DNA of 27,724 nt from Peptostreptococcus sp. (GCA_020025095.1 JAHHSS010000006.1:1-27724), one strand, 5' to 3'; positions 7,643 through 15,631 are shown, counted from the stretch's first letter. Numbers and translations are program-made. The notes: generated from the letters alone by a model not told the origin.

Positions 7643-8272
7643 ATGAATAGAGTAATAGTTGCAGAACATCCATTAATTCAGCATAAATTGACATTGATGA
7701 GAATGAAGGACACAGGATCAAAAGATTTTAGAGAGTTATTAACAGAGATAACTATGTTAATGGGTTATGAAGTAACAAAGGATTTGCCTTTAAGTGAAAT
7801 AGAGATTGAAACACCAGTTGTAAAGACAAAATCAAAGGTTTTATCAGGAAAGAAGCTAGCTATAGTTCCAATATTGAGAGCAGGTATAGGTATGGTTGAT
7901 GGATTTATTAGTCTTATACCAGCAGCAAAGGTTGGGCATATAGGTCTTTACAGAGACCCTGAGACTTGTAAACCTGTAGAGTATTACTGTAAATTACCTC
8001 AGGATATTGGAGAAAGAGAAGTTTTACTTGTTGACCCTATGTTAGCAACAGGTGGATCAGCAACAGCAGCAATAGAATTATTAAGAGAAAAGGGTGCAAA
8101 AAATATAAGGATGATTAACCTTGTAGCTGCCCCAGAAGGAATAGAAGAAGTGCATAGTAAATATCCGGATGTTGATATATATGTCGCTGCAGTTGACGAA
8201 AAATTAAATGACCATAAGTATATTATTCCAGGATTAGGAGATGCTGGAGATAGACTTTTCGGTACTAAATAA
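7643..8272 (+). CDS. upp: Uracil phosphoribosyltransferase
   Basis: Salvages uracil to UMP with PRPP. The length of 209 residues is standard. The protein shows the conserved start of the family, the ILRAG segment (about 77-81), and the PRPP-binding loop VDPMLATGGSAT (130-141). The C-terminal IPGLGDAGDRLFGTK is the uracil-binding and terminal signature. AGGAGGG lies 6 nt before the ATG. It has its own promoter and strong terminator, so it appears monocistronic. Lying upstream of the atp operon is a frequent arrangement in Firmicutes. Confidence 0.97.
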   Translation: MNRVIVAEHPLIQHKLTLMRMKDTGSKDFRELLTEITMLMGYEVTKDLPLSEIEIETPVVKTKSKVLSGKKLAIVPILRAGIGMVDGFISLIPAAKVGHIGLYRDPETCKPVEYYCKLPQDIGEREVLLVDPMLATGGSATAAIELLREKGAKNIRMINLVAAPEGIEEVHSKYPDVDIYVAAVDEKLNDHKYIIPGLGDAGDRLFGTK

Positions 8273-8281
8273 GTTAAATTG

Positions 8282-8325
8282 CAGAGGTTGTATGAGTCAT
8301 CATACAGCCTCTGAAATATTTTAAT
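8282..8325 (+). terminator. Intrinsic terminator of upp
   Basis: CAGAGGTTGTATGA (8282-8295) pairs with TCATACAGCCTCTG (8300-8313), 14 bp including one G-U. The loop is GTCA and the downstream sequence AAATATTTTAATT is T-rich but interrupted. Confidence 0.8.
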
Positions 8326-8345
8326 TACATTTTACAATTAATGTT

Positions 8346-8481
8346 TTTCATAAAAATGCTTTCATGATTTTTATGAAAGGTAAGGTTCAAAAATGAACAG
8401 CTAATGGGATAAAGATAAGTTAAAATCAGAATTATTTAAAAATTTTATCAGCTATTGAACATTGAATACAATGTTCTTTTT
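8346..8481 (+). other. Structured intergenic region between upp and atp operon (candidate small RNA or leader)
   Basis: This fills most of the 314-nt gap between upp and atpZ. TTTCATAAAAA (8346-8356) pairs perfectly with TTTTTATGAAA (8368-8378). A competing stem uses CTTTCAT (8359-8365) with ATGAAAG (8373-8379). GTTCA-AAAA-TGAAC follows at 8385-8398. GATAAA (8408-8413) can pair with TTTATC (8444-8449), and a terminator hairpin ends the stretch. No ORF is seen. A weak TACAAT at about 8333-8338 might start such an RNA. Whether it is transcribed is unknown. Confidence 0.35.
8457..8481 (+). terminator. Terminator-like hairpin upstream of the atp promoter
   Basis: GAACATTG (8457-8464) and CAATGTTC (8469-8476) form a perfect 8-bp stem with loop AATA, directly followed by TTTTT. 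It lies after the upp terminator and 60 nt before the atp -35, so it has no obvious gene to terminate. Confidence 0.7.
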
Positions 8482-8540
8482 AGAAAAAGTATTTGCAAAT
8501 TTAGAAAATTAATAGTAAAATGTGATTTATGCAATGTAGT

Positions 8541-8568
8541 TTGAAACAGTATATTTTTATTTTATAAT
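8541..8568 (+). promoter_or_regulatory. Promoter of the ATP synthase operon
   Basis: TTGAAA at 8541-8546 and TATAAT at 8563-8568, spacer 16 nt. The predicted start near 8575 coincides with the ribosome binding site GGAGAGG (8575-8581), giving a very short leader. Confidence 0.7.
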
Positions 8569-8586
8569 GAATTTGGAGAGGATCTT

Positions 8587-8814
8587 TTGAAAAGAAAGCA
8601 GTGGTTTGAAGTAGTCAAAGCCATGTCCTTGCTTACTCAGTTAGGGTTAATGGTAATAATTTGCGTTTTTGGATGTCTATTTGTGGGTATATATCTTGAC
8701 AGAAAATTAAACACATCACCTATTTTTGCCTTAATATTTATAGCAATCGGTATAGGTAGTGCTTTTACAAGTATATATCGTACATTAGGACCATATATTA
8801 AGAAAAGGAAGTGA
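8587..8814 (+). CDS. atpZ: AtpZ/AtpI family protein (F0F1 ATP synthase accessory)
   Basis: A 75-residue membrane protein with two hydrophobic segments (about 18-37 and 45-63) joined by a short loop containing GIYLDRKLNTSP, typical of the ATPase gene-1 family. It is the first gene of the operon, as in many Firmicutes. In Bacillus, AtpZ and AtpI are linked to c-ring assembly and proposed to aid Mg2+ supply; for this organism that is inference. The start is a TTG at 8587, preceded by GGAGAGG at 5 nt. Four nt separate it from atpI. Confidence 0.85.
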   Translation: MKRKQWFEVVKAMSLLTQLGLMVIICVFGCLFVGIYLDRKLNTSPIFALIFIAIGIGSAFTSIYRTLGPYIKKRK

Positions 8815-8818
8815 TGCC

Positions 8819-9208
8819 TTGGATAGTATAGTTTTAGATAGCATCAAAAAAATACTCATTGGAATAGGTATTTATGATATTGTAGTTCTGGTGATATTAT
8901 TTGTAATTAGAAAAGCATCTTTTTCCATGATTGGCGGACTTTTAGCTGGTAGTGCTATATCTGTTATAGCCTTATTTATGCTTACTAAAAATGTAGTCGA
9001 TCTGGTTGATAAAGATAAAGGAAAGGCCAGTGTTAGCGCAGTATTTGGTTATCTTTTAAGACTTAGTTTATATGCAGCAATACTTATATTTGCTGCTGTA
9101 ACAAAGTATATTAGCATATATACTGTAGCTGTGGGCCTTATAAGTACGAGTCTTGTTATTAAGGCTCAGAACTTAGTGTTAAAAAAAAATAGAAGAAAGG
9201 AGGAGTAA
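8819..9208 (+). CDS. atpI: ATP synthase protein I
   Basis: A 129-residue membrane protein with about four hydrophobic segments and a basic C-terminal tail (KKNRRKEE). It matches ATP synthase subunit I in size, position and topology. In several bacteria this protein helps assemble the c ring; it is not part of the finished enzyme. The start is TTG at 8819 with AAGGAAG 7 nt upstream. The nearby ATG at 8814 is out of frame. Sequence conservation in this family is low, so the call leans on its place between atpZ and atpB, 3 nt before atpB. Confidence 0.8.
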   Translation: MDSIVLDSIKKILIGIGIYDIVVLVILFVIRKASFSMIGGLLAGSAISVIALFMLTKNVVDLVDKDKGKASVSAVFGYLLRLSLYAAILIFAAVTKYISIYTVAVGLISTSLVIKAQNLVLKKNRRKEE

Positions 9209-9211
9209 ATT

Positions 9212-9919
9212 ATGTATCAAGCCAAATATGTTCTTTACTTGGGGAAGTGGTCTTTAAGTGAAACTATTATTGTACAGTGGATAATAATGCTACTGTTGAT
9301 AGCTATAGCTTTCATAATGACACGAGGGCTACAGAAGTACCCTACAAGTAAGAGACAACATTTTTTAGAGTGGTCTATAGGTTCGCTCAGAAATTTGGTA
9401 AGGGAAACAATGGGAAATAAGTTTGTAGATAGAGTACCATGGATTACTTCATATATAGGAACGTTGTTGCTCTTCTTTGTTTGTTCAGACTTGATTACAC
9501 TATCATCACTTAAGTCGCCAACTACAGACTTGGATACAACAGTTGGATGGGCTATTATGACATTCTTCATGATTTATATTATGGGGGTTAAGTTTAAAGG
9601 TCTTAGTTACTTTAAAGAATTTATTGAGCCTTCGCCACTTATGCTTCCACTTCATATAATAGGGGAATTATCAAGGCCGATTTCACTAAGTTTCCGTCCA
9701 TTTGGTAATATCCTTGGAGGAACGATAATTATGGGGTTGGTATATCAGCTTTTGGGATATATATCAACATTGATTCCGCATATGAGTATTCCTGTGGGTC
9801 AATTTTTGATTCCAATACCATTACACATGTATTTTGACTTATTTGCGGGTACATTGCAGGCATTCATATTTGTAATGTTAACAATGGTATTTGTCAGCAG
9901 TGCAGCTTCAGACGAATAA
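9212..9919 (+). CDS. atpB: ATP synthase F0 subunit a
   Basis: The stator membrane subunit that forms the ion half-channels against the c ring; 235 residues with about five to six membrane helices. The signature LSRPISLSFRPFGNILGG carries the essential Arg162 that displaces the ion from the c-subunit Glu. The C-terminal segment IPIPLHMYFDLFAGTLQAFIF is the second conserved block. GAAAGGAGG lies 8 nt before the ATG, here as an ordinary ribosome binding site. With the c subunit showing a sodium signature, this chain is expected to conduct Na+. Confidence 0.96.
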   Translation: MYQAKYVLYLGKWSLSETIIVQWIIMLLLIAIAFIMTRGLQKYPTSKRQHFLEWSIGSLRNLVRETMGNKFVDRVPWITSYIGTLLLFFVCSDLITLSSLKSPTTDLDTTVGWAIMTFFMIYIMGVKFKGLSYFKEFIEPSPLMLPLHIIGELSRPISLSFRPFGNILGGTIIMGLVYQLLGYISTLIPHMSIPVGQFLIPIPLHMYFDLFAGTLQAFIFVMLTMVFVSSAASDE

Positions 9920-9992
9920 GAATAAATTTTTTTAGAGAAATCAAAATAGTATTAAAAAATAAAATTTGAATTGAAATTAGGAGGAAAATAAT

Positions 9993-10253
9993 ATGTTAGA
10001 AGGAATGAGTTTAGGAATAGCAATCGCAGGTTCAGCTATAGGTGCTGGTATAGCAGTAGCAACAGGTATAGGTGCTGGTATGGGGCAAGGTTACGCAGCT
10101 GGTAAGGGTGCAGAAGCAGTAGGTAATCAGCCAGAAGCAAAGAGTGATATAGTATCTACTATGATATTAGGTCAGGCGGTTACAGAATCTTCAGCAATAT
10201 ATGGTCTAGTTGTAGCAATACTATTATTATTCGTAAACCCTTGGATAAAGTAA
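9993..10253 (+). CDS. atpE: ATP synthase F0 subunit c, sodium-type signature
   Basis: The proteolipid forming the rotor ring; 86 residues, a two-helix hairpin. Helix 1 is Gly/Ala-rich with GMGQGYAAGK, and the polar loop is RQP-like (GNQPEAK). Helix 2 carries Glu65. The residues that bind Na+ in the Ilyobacter tartaricus ring (Gln32, Val63, Glu65, Ser66, Thr67, Tyr70) are all present at the same numbers, with Ser at 67. H+-type rings lack Gln32 and the Ser66/Tyr70 pair. AGGAGG precedes the ATG by about 9 nt, and a small hairpin follows the gene. Confidence 0.97.
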   Translation: MLEGMSLGIAIAGSAIGAGIAVATGIGAGMGQGYAAGKGAEAVGNQPEAKSDIVSTMILGQAVTESSAIYGLVVAILLLFVNPWIK

Positions 10254-10271
10254 TCAAATCTTTTTTTGATT
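10252..10271 (+). other. Hairpin in the atpE-atpF gap
   Basis: AATCAAA (10252-10258) pairs with TTTGATT (10265-10271) over a 6-nt loop, overlapping the atpE stop. It may partly protect or attenuate the message, in line with the much higher need for c subunits; that role is inference. Confidence 0.4.
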
Positions 10272-10298
10272 TGAAAATACTAGAAAGGGGGAAGAAAT

Positions 10299-10799
10299 AT
10301 GGAATTTAAGCCATTGGTAGGCTTGACACCTGAAGTATTCATAACTATCGCTAATACTTTAGTATTATTTTTAATATTAAAGAAAATTCTTTTTAAGCCT
10401 GTAATGAGCATTATGGATGAAAGAGATGCTGATATAAAGAGAGATATAGAGCAGGGAAAAAAAGCAAAAGAAGAAGGTTTGAAATTCAAATCTGAATATG
10501 AGTCAAAGGTTGGAGCAGCCAGAAATGAAGGTCAGCAAATCGTTGAAATGGCAAAAAGAAGAGCTGAGGAGAAGTCTTCTGAAATCATTGCAAATGCAAA
10601 GAAAGAAGCTGAAAGTATTAAGATAAAGGCTTCTGCTGATATAGAAAAGGAAAGACAGCAAGCATACAATGATGTAAAGGAAGAAATTTCAAGTATAGCA
10701 TTGTTGGCAGCATCTAAAGTAATAGAAAAAGACATAGATAAGGCTAAACATGAAGAACTTATAGATGAATTTATTAAAGAAGTAGGAGATGCTAAATAA
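10299..10799 (+). CDS. atpF: ATP synthase F0 subunit b
   Basis: The peripheral stalk subunit that holds F1 against rotation; 166 residues. One N-terminal membrane segment (about 12-30) leads into the conserved FKPVMSIMDER region. A long charged heptad-like coiled coil follows, rich in Lys, Glu and Ala, up to the C-terminus that binds delta. AGGGGGAAG lies about 6 nt before the ATG. The stop overlaps the atpH start by one base (TAATG), suggesting coupled synthesis of the two stalk partners. Confidence 0.95.
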   Translation: MEFKPLVGLTPEVFITIANTLVLFLILKKILFKPVMSIMDERDADIKRDIEQGKKAKEEGLKFKSEYESKVGAARNEGQQIVEMAKRRAEEKSSEIIANAKKEAESIKIKASADIEKERQQAYNDVKEEISSIALLAASKVIEKDIDKAKHEELIDEFIKEVGDAK

Positions 10800-11341
10800 T
10801 GATTAGTCAGGTTGCAATTAGATATGCTCAAGCATTATTCGAATTAGCAGAAGAAGAAAATATGACTTCTGAAATATATTCTGAAATAGTTGATGTAAAC
10901 AAAGTGATAAGTTCAAATAAAAATCTTTACGATGTACTTAGATCTCCTTTTATAGGAAGAAAAGAAAAAAAGAATGTAGTTGCTAAACTATTTGAAGATA
11001 AAGTTCATAAAAATACTAAGAATTTTTTAATGGTACTAGTGGATAAAGATAGAACTACGGAGCTGTCATCTATTGTACAGTCGTATAAACAAATGATGAA
11101 CGATAAATTTAATATCGCAGAAGGAAAGGTATATACAGCTATACCGTTAAGTCAAGAACAAATTTCAGAATTGGAAAATAAGCTTTCTGCTAAGTACAAT
11201 AAAAATGTACAACTTGTTAATGAAATAGACAAAAACATTCTTGGTGGTGTTCTTGTAAGAATAGGAAACGAAGAGATAGACGGAACAGTTAAGTCAAGAT
11301 TAGATGATTTAAGTGAAAAGTTGTCTCAAGTAATATCATAG
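10799..11341 (+). CDS. atpH: ATP synthase F1 subunit delta
   Basis: Joins the b stalk to the top of the alpha3beta3 head. The length of 180 residues is normal. The N-terminal helical domain begins with ISQVAIRYAQALFELAEE, and the conserved C-terminal block is NILGGVLVRIGNEEIDGTVKSRLDDL. It overlaps atpF by one base and ends 16 nt before atpA. Confidence 0.95.
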   Translation: MISQVAIRYAQALFELAEEENMTSEIYSEIVDVNKVISSNKNLYDVLRSPFIGRKEKKNVVAKLFEDKVHKNTKNFLMVLVDKDRTTELSSIVQSYKQMMNDKFNIAEGKVYTAIPLSQEQISELENKLSAKYNKNVQLVNEIDKNILGGVLVRIGNEEIDGTVKSRLDDLSEKLSQVIS

Positions 11342-11357
11342 AAATGGTGGTGAACCC

Positions 11358-12860
11358 ATGAATTTAAAACCAGAAGAGATAAGTTCCATAATCAAATCAC
11401 AAATTAAAGATTATGAGAATAAAATAAAACTTACTGATACTGGTAGCGTATTGAGCGTAGGGGATGGTATTGCCAGCGTGTATGGATTAGAAAACGTAAT
11501 GTCTGGCGAGTTACTAGAATTCCCTGGTAATATATACGGTATGGCACTGAATCTTGAGGAAGAAGTAGTCGGTGTCGTAATACTAGGTGACGATATAAGT
11601 ATAAAAGAAGGCGATGTAGTTAAGAGAACAGGAAGAATAGTTGAGGTTCCTGTTGGTGAAGCTCTAATAGGTAGAGTTGTTAATGCACTAGGTCAGCCTA
11701 TAGATGGTAAGGGGGAAATAAAAGCTGAAAAAACAAGACCAGTAGAAAACCCTGCACCAGGAATAATGGATAGAAAGTCTGTATTTGAACCATTGCAGAC
11801 TGGAATTAAATCAATTGACTCAATGATACCAATTGGTAGAGGTCAAAGAGAGCTTGTAATAGGTGATAGACAGACAGGTAAAACATCTATACTTGTGGAT
11901 ACAATATTAAATCAAAAGGATAAAGATGTTATTTGTATATATGTAGCTATTGGACAGAAAAGATCAACTGTTGCTCAACTAGTATCTACATTAGAAAAAT
12001 ACGGTGCTATGGATTATACTATAGTAGTATCTGCAACTGCATCTGAATCTGCTCCACTTCAGTATCTTGCTCCATATGCAGGTGCTGCAATGGGTGAAGA
12101 ATTTATGTACAATGGAAAGCATGTACTTATAGTGTATGATGATTTAAGTAAGCAGGCGGTTGCATATAGAGAAATGTCATTGCTACTTAGAAGACCACCA
12201 GGTCGTGAAGCTTATCCTGGAGATGTATTCTATCTTCACTCAAGATTACTTGAAAGAGCAGCTAAGCTGTCAGATGAATTAGGTGGAGGATCTATGACTG
12301 CACTTCCTGTTATAGAAACACAGGCGGGAGATGTATCAGCATATATACCAACTAATGTTATATCTATTACAGATGGTCAGATTTACTTACAGCCTGAGTT
12401 ATTCTATTCAGGAATAAGACCGGCTGTTGATCCTGGTATATCAGTATCAAGAGTTGGTGGATCTGCACAGATTAAGGCAATGAAAAAAATTGCAGGTACA
12501 TTAAAACTTGCATATTCACAATATAGAGAACTTGCAGCCTTTGCTCAGTTCGGTTCTGACCTAGATGAAGATACAAAGAGAAGATTGGCTCAAGGTCAGA
12601 GAATAGTTGAAGTATTAAAGCAGGGAGAACACTCTCCAGTAGCTGTTGAAAATCAGGTAGTTATAATATTTGCAGTAATACATGATTTGCTAGCAGATAT
12701 AGAAATAGATCAGATAAAAGACTTTGAAAAGGGTCTATATGACTATATAGATAGCGTACATCCTGAATTGCTTCAAAAAATACTTAAGGCTGAAGATTTT
12801 AACGAAGAGTTAACTAAGGCAATAGAAGAATTCAAAGTTAAGTTTAAGGCTGAAGCATAA
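11358..12860 (+). CDS. atpA: ATP synthase F1 subunit alpha
   Basis: The regulatory nucleotide-binding subunit of the F1 head; 500 residues, full length. The N-terminal helix that binds delta (about 1-25) is present, then the beta-barrel. The P-loop GDRQTGKT is at 169-176. The family signature PAVDPGISVSRVGGSAQ follows, with the arginine finger in SVSRVG. GGTGGTGA precedes the ATG by 6 nt. No unusual features are seen. Confidence 0.98.
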   Translation: MNLKPEEISSIIKSQIKDYENKIKLTDTGSVLSVGDGIASVYGLENVMSGELLEFPGNIYGMALNLEEEVVGVVILGDDISIKEGDVVKRTGRIVEVPVGEALIGRVVNALGQPIDGKGEIKAEKTRPVENPAPGIMDRKSVFEPLQTGIKSIDSMIPIGRGQRELVIGDRQTGKTSILVDTILNQKDKDVICIYVAIGQKRSTVAQLVSTLEKYGAMDYTIVVSATASESAPLQYLAPYAGAAMGEEFMYNGKHVLIVYDDLSKQAVAYREMSLLLRRPPGREAYPGDVFYLHSRLLERAAKLSDELGGGSMTALPVIETQAGDVSAYIPTNVISITDGQIYLQPELFYSGIRPAVDPGISVSRVGGSAQIKAMKKIAGTLKLAYSQYRELAAFAQFGSDLDEDTKRRLAQGQRIVEVLKQGEHSPVAVENQVVIIFAVIHDLLADIEIDQIKDFEKGLYDYIDSVHPELLQKILKAEDFNEELTKAIEEFKVKFKAEA

Positions 12861-12882
12861 TCCAATCAGAGGAGGTATGTAA

Positions 12883-13872
12883 ATGGCAGGAGCCGGTATG
12901 AAGGCAATAAAAACTCGTATCGCCAGTGTAAATAGTACAAAGCAGATTACTAATGCCATGCATCTAGTTGCGTCTTCAAAATTAAGACGTGCTAAAGAAG
13001 CAGCTGAAGAATCTAGTGCATATTTCAATACTTTATATGAAACAATAGTTGAAATATCAATGAATACTAAGGGTGTTAACAGCGAGTTTTTAAAAAGCAG
13101 AGAATTAAAGAAAAGATGCCACATAGTAGTAGCAGGTGATAGGGGATTAGCAGGAGGTTACAATACAAATGCTTTTAAAGAAGCAGAAAAGTATATGGGA
13201 CTAGTAGAAGATTGCGTAATACCTATTGGGAAAAAAGCCTGTGATCATTTTTCAAAAATGAATGTGGAAATAATAGATAAAATAGAATCAGTAGAGAAGT
13301 ATGAGTATGAGGATGTAAAAAGAATCACTGAAAAACTTATGAATATGTTTTTAAAAGGTGAAGTTGACCAAGTTTTATTTACTTATACACAGTTTCATTC
13401 AGCACTTTCTCAAGAAGCGAAGATTGTAAAGGTATTGCCATTAGTATTTGATAAGCCACTAGAATATGGTGGGGAGTTGTATAATGATGATTTAAAAGAA
13501 GACGACCCAGATGTATTTATTAGTGAAGAAATACTACAAGCAAGAGAAGAAAGAAGATTAGAGGAAGAGAGAAAAATTGAAGAACTAGCCAAGAGAAGTG
13601 AAAAATCAGCTATGGCTAAGGTAAAATATCTTCCATCTCCTCAAAGTGTTCTTGAATTTTTAATACCTACATACATATCAGGAACTATTAACGGTGGTAT
13701 AGTTGAATCCTACGCTTCAGAGCAGGGAGCAAGAAGAACGGCTATGGAATCAGCTACTGATAATGCAAACGACATGATTCAAAGTTTAGAGCTTAGCTAC
13801 AATAGAGCAAGACAGAGTGCAGTAACTCAGGAAATAACTGAGATAAGTGCTGGCGTTGAAGCTCTAAAGTAA
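12883..13872 (+). CDS. atpG: ATP synthase F1 subunit gamma with a charged insertion
   Basis: The central rotor shaft; 329 residues against about 285 in most bacteria. The N-terminal helix (MKAIKTRIASVNSTKQITNAMH) and the C-terminal helix region (ASEQGARRTAMESATDNA onward) are well conserved. The extra length lies at about residues 200-247. It begins acidic (DDLKEDDPD) and continues as a Glu/Arg/Lys-rich predicted helix (REERRLEEERKIEELAKR) before the family resumes at YLPSPQSVLEFL. There are no Cys pairs in the insert, so it is not the redox switch of chloroplast gamma. GGAGG lies 7 nt before the ATG. Confidence 0.95.
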   Translation: MAGAGMKAIKTRIASVNSTKQITNAMHLVASSKLRRAKEAAEESSAYFNTLYETIVEISMNTKGVNSEFLKSRELKKRCHIVVAGDRGLAGGYNTNAFKEAEKYMGLVEDCVIPIGKKACDHFSKMNVEIIDKIESVEKYEYEDVKRITEKLMNMFLKGEVDQVLFTYTQFHSALSQEAKIVKVLPLVFDKPLEYGGELYNDDLKEDDPDVFISEEILQAREERRLEEERKIEELAKRSEKSAMAKVKYLPSPQSVLEFLIPTYISGTINGGIVESYASEQGARRTAMESATDNANDMIQSLELSYNRARQSAVTQEITEISAGVEALK

Positions 13873-13882
13873 GGAGGAAAAA

Positions 13883-15283
13883 ATGGCAAATGTAGGAAAG
13901 ATTGTACAGATCGTAGGAGCTGTACTTGATGTTAGGTTTGATATTGAAAAAGATCTTCCTAACTTATTAAATGCTTTAGAGATAAAGACAAAAGATGGTA
14001 GAACCATAGTAGCTGAAGTTGCTCAGCATATAGGAAATGATACAGTAAGATGTATAGCAATGAGTGCAACAGATGGTTTAGTTAGAGGAATGGATGCCGT
14101 TGATACAGGTGCTCCAATATCTGTACCAGTAGGTAATGAAACATTAGGAAGAGTATTTAATGTATTAGGAGAACCGATAGACTTAAAGCCTAGCCCAGAA
14201 GGTGTTAGTTACTCTCCTATACATAAAGAAGCTCCTAAATATGATGAGTTAGAAACGAAAGCTGAAATACTTGAAACAGGTATTAAGGTAGTAGATTTAC
14301 TTGCACCATATTTAAAAGGTGGAAAAATAGGTTTATTTGGTGGTGCTGGTGTTGGAAAAACAGTACTTATACAGGAACTTATAAATAATATAGCAAAGCA
14401 GCATGGTGGTATATCAGTATTCTCTGGTGTCGGAGAAAGAACTAGAGAAGGTAATGACCTTTATAACGAAATGACAGAGTCAGGGGTTATAAAAAAGACA
14501 GCCATGGTATTTGGACAGATGAATGAGCCGCCTGGAGCAAGAATGAGAGTTGCACTTACTGGTCTTACAATGGCAGAACATTTTAGAGATCAAGAAGGAC
14601 AAGACGTTCTATTGTTCATAGACAACATATTCAGATTTACTCAGGCAGGTTCAGAAGTTTCAGCGCTTTTGGGACGTATGCCATCAGCAGTTGGTTACCA
14701 GCCAACTCTAGCAACAGAAATGGGTGCTTTACAGGAAAGAATAACATCAACTAAGAAGGGATCAATTACATCAGTTCAGGCTGTATATGTACCGGCAGAC
14801 GACTTAACTGACCCTGCTCCGGCTACGACATTCTCTCACCTTGATGCTAAGACAGTTCTTTCAAGACAGATATCATCTCTTGGTATCTATCCTGCTGTTG
14901 ACCCACTTGAATCTACTTCAAGAGTACTGGACCCTAACATAGTTGGAGAAGAGCATTATGAAGTAGCAAGAGGAGTACAATCAATACTTCAGAGATATAA
15001 AGAACTTCAAGATATAATTGCGATATTGGGTATGGATGAATTATCTGATGAAGATAAGGTAATAGTTGCTCGTGCAAGAAAGATACAGAGATTCCTATCT
15101 CAACCATTTACAGTAGGTGAACAGTTTACTGGAATTCCTGGTGTCTATGTTCCAGTTAAAGAATCTGTTAGAGGATTTAAGGAAATTCTTGAAGGTAAGC
15201 ATGACGATCTTCCAGAATCTGCCTTCCTATTTGTTGGTACGATAGATGACGCAGTTAGAAAGGCGAAAGGAAGTGCTAACTAA
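13883..15283 (+). CDS. atpD: ATP synthase F1 subunit beta
   Basis: The catalytic subunit; 466 residues. The P-loop GGAGVGKT is at 153-160. GERTREGNDLY carries the catalytic Glu. The lever motif is DELSDED at 385-391 (DELSEED family), where an inhibitory epsilon C-terminus would normally bind. The signature PAVDPLESTSR is present. AAGGAGG lies 7 nt before the ATG. The stop overlaps the atpC start by one base. Confidence 0.98.
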   Translation: MANVGKIVQIVGAVLDVRFDIEKDLPNLLNALEIKTKDGRTIVAEVAQHIGNDTVRCIAMSATDGLVRGMDAVDTGAPISVPVGNETLGRVFNVLGEPIDLKPSPEGVSYSPIHKEAPKYDELETKAEILETGIKVVDLLAPYLKGGKIGLFGGAGVGKTVLIQELINNIAKQHGGISVFSGVGERTREGNDLYNEMTESGVIKKTAMVFGQMNEPPGARMRVALTGLTMAEHFRDQEGQDVLLFIDNIFRFTQAGSEVSALLGRMPSAVGYQPTLATEMGALQERITSTKKGSITSVQAVYVPADDLTDPAPATTFSHLDAKTVLSRQISSLGIYPAVDPLESTSRVLDPNIVGEEHYEVARGVQSILQRYKELQDIIAILGMDELSDEDKVIVARARKIQRFLSQPFTVGEQFTGIPGVYVPVKESVRGFKEILEGKHDDLPESAFLFVGTIDDAVRKAKGSAN

Positions 15284-15555
15284 TGTTTAAACTAAAGGTA
15301 GTAACTCCTAATAAAATATTCTTTGAAGAAGATGTAGAAATGGTAATATTTAAAACAACAGTTGGAGATAGAGCCATATTAAAGGGGCATGTACCTATAG
15401 TAGCAGGAATTAAAGAGGGAAAGATGAAAGTAAAAATTTCCGGAAAATTTAAAGATGCCGAAATAGGTAAGGGTTTTGTAACAGTAGATAACAATACTGA
15501 AACAGTATTATTGACAGAAAAAGCTCTTTGGAAAGATAATTCTTCTGAAGAATAA
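15283..15555 (+). CDS. atpC: ATP synthase F1 subunit epsilon, short form lacking the C-terminal domain
   Basis: Epsilon couples gamma to the c ring. This protein is only 90 residues against about 130-140 usually. It contains the N-terminal beta-sandwich (FKLKVVTPNKIFFEEDV, then a GDRAILKGHVPIVAGI block and a GKGFVTVDNNTETVLL block) and stops where the two C-terminal helices should start. The bases after the stop do not encode the missing part in any frame, because a terminator begins 25 nt later. It is therefore a clean short form rather than a recent frameshift. The start overlaps the atpD stop by one base. Confidence 0.93.
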   Translation: MFKLKVVTPNKIFFEEDVEMVIFKTTVGDRAILKGHVPIVAGIKEGKMKVKISGKFKDAEIGKGFVTVDNNTETVLLTEKALWKDNSSEE

Positions 15556-15580
15556 GCATATAATGTGATTTATACATATA

Positions 15581-15610
15581 AAAAAAGGTACAGATTTCTG
15601 TACCTTTTTT
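15581..15610. terminator. Bidirectional terminator between atpC and acpS
   Basis: AAAAAAGGTACAG (15581-15593) and CTGTACCTTTTTT (15598-15610) form a perfect 13-bp stem with loop ATTT. The A and T runs make it functional for both converging genes. Confidence 0.93.
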
Positions 15611-15631
15611 ATTATATAAAATTAATAATAA

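Noticed and set aside
15556..15580. Frameshift hiding the missing end of atpC
   Set aside because: Only 25 nt lie between the stop and the terminator stem, too little to encode the missing roughly 45 residues in any frame.
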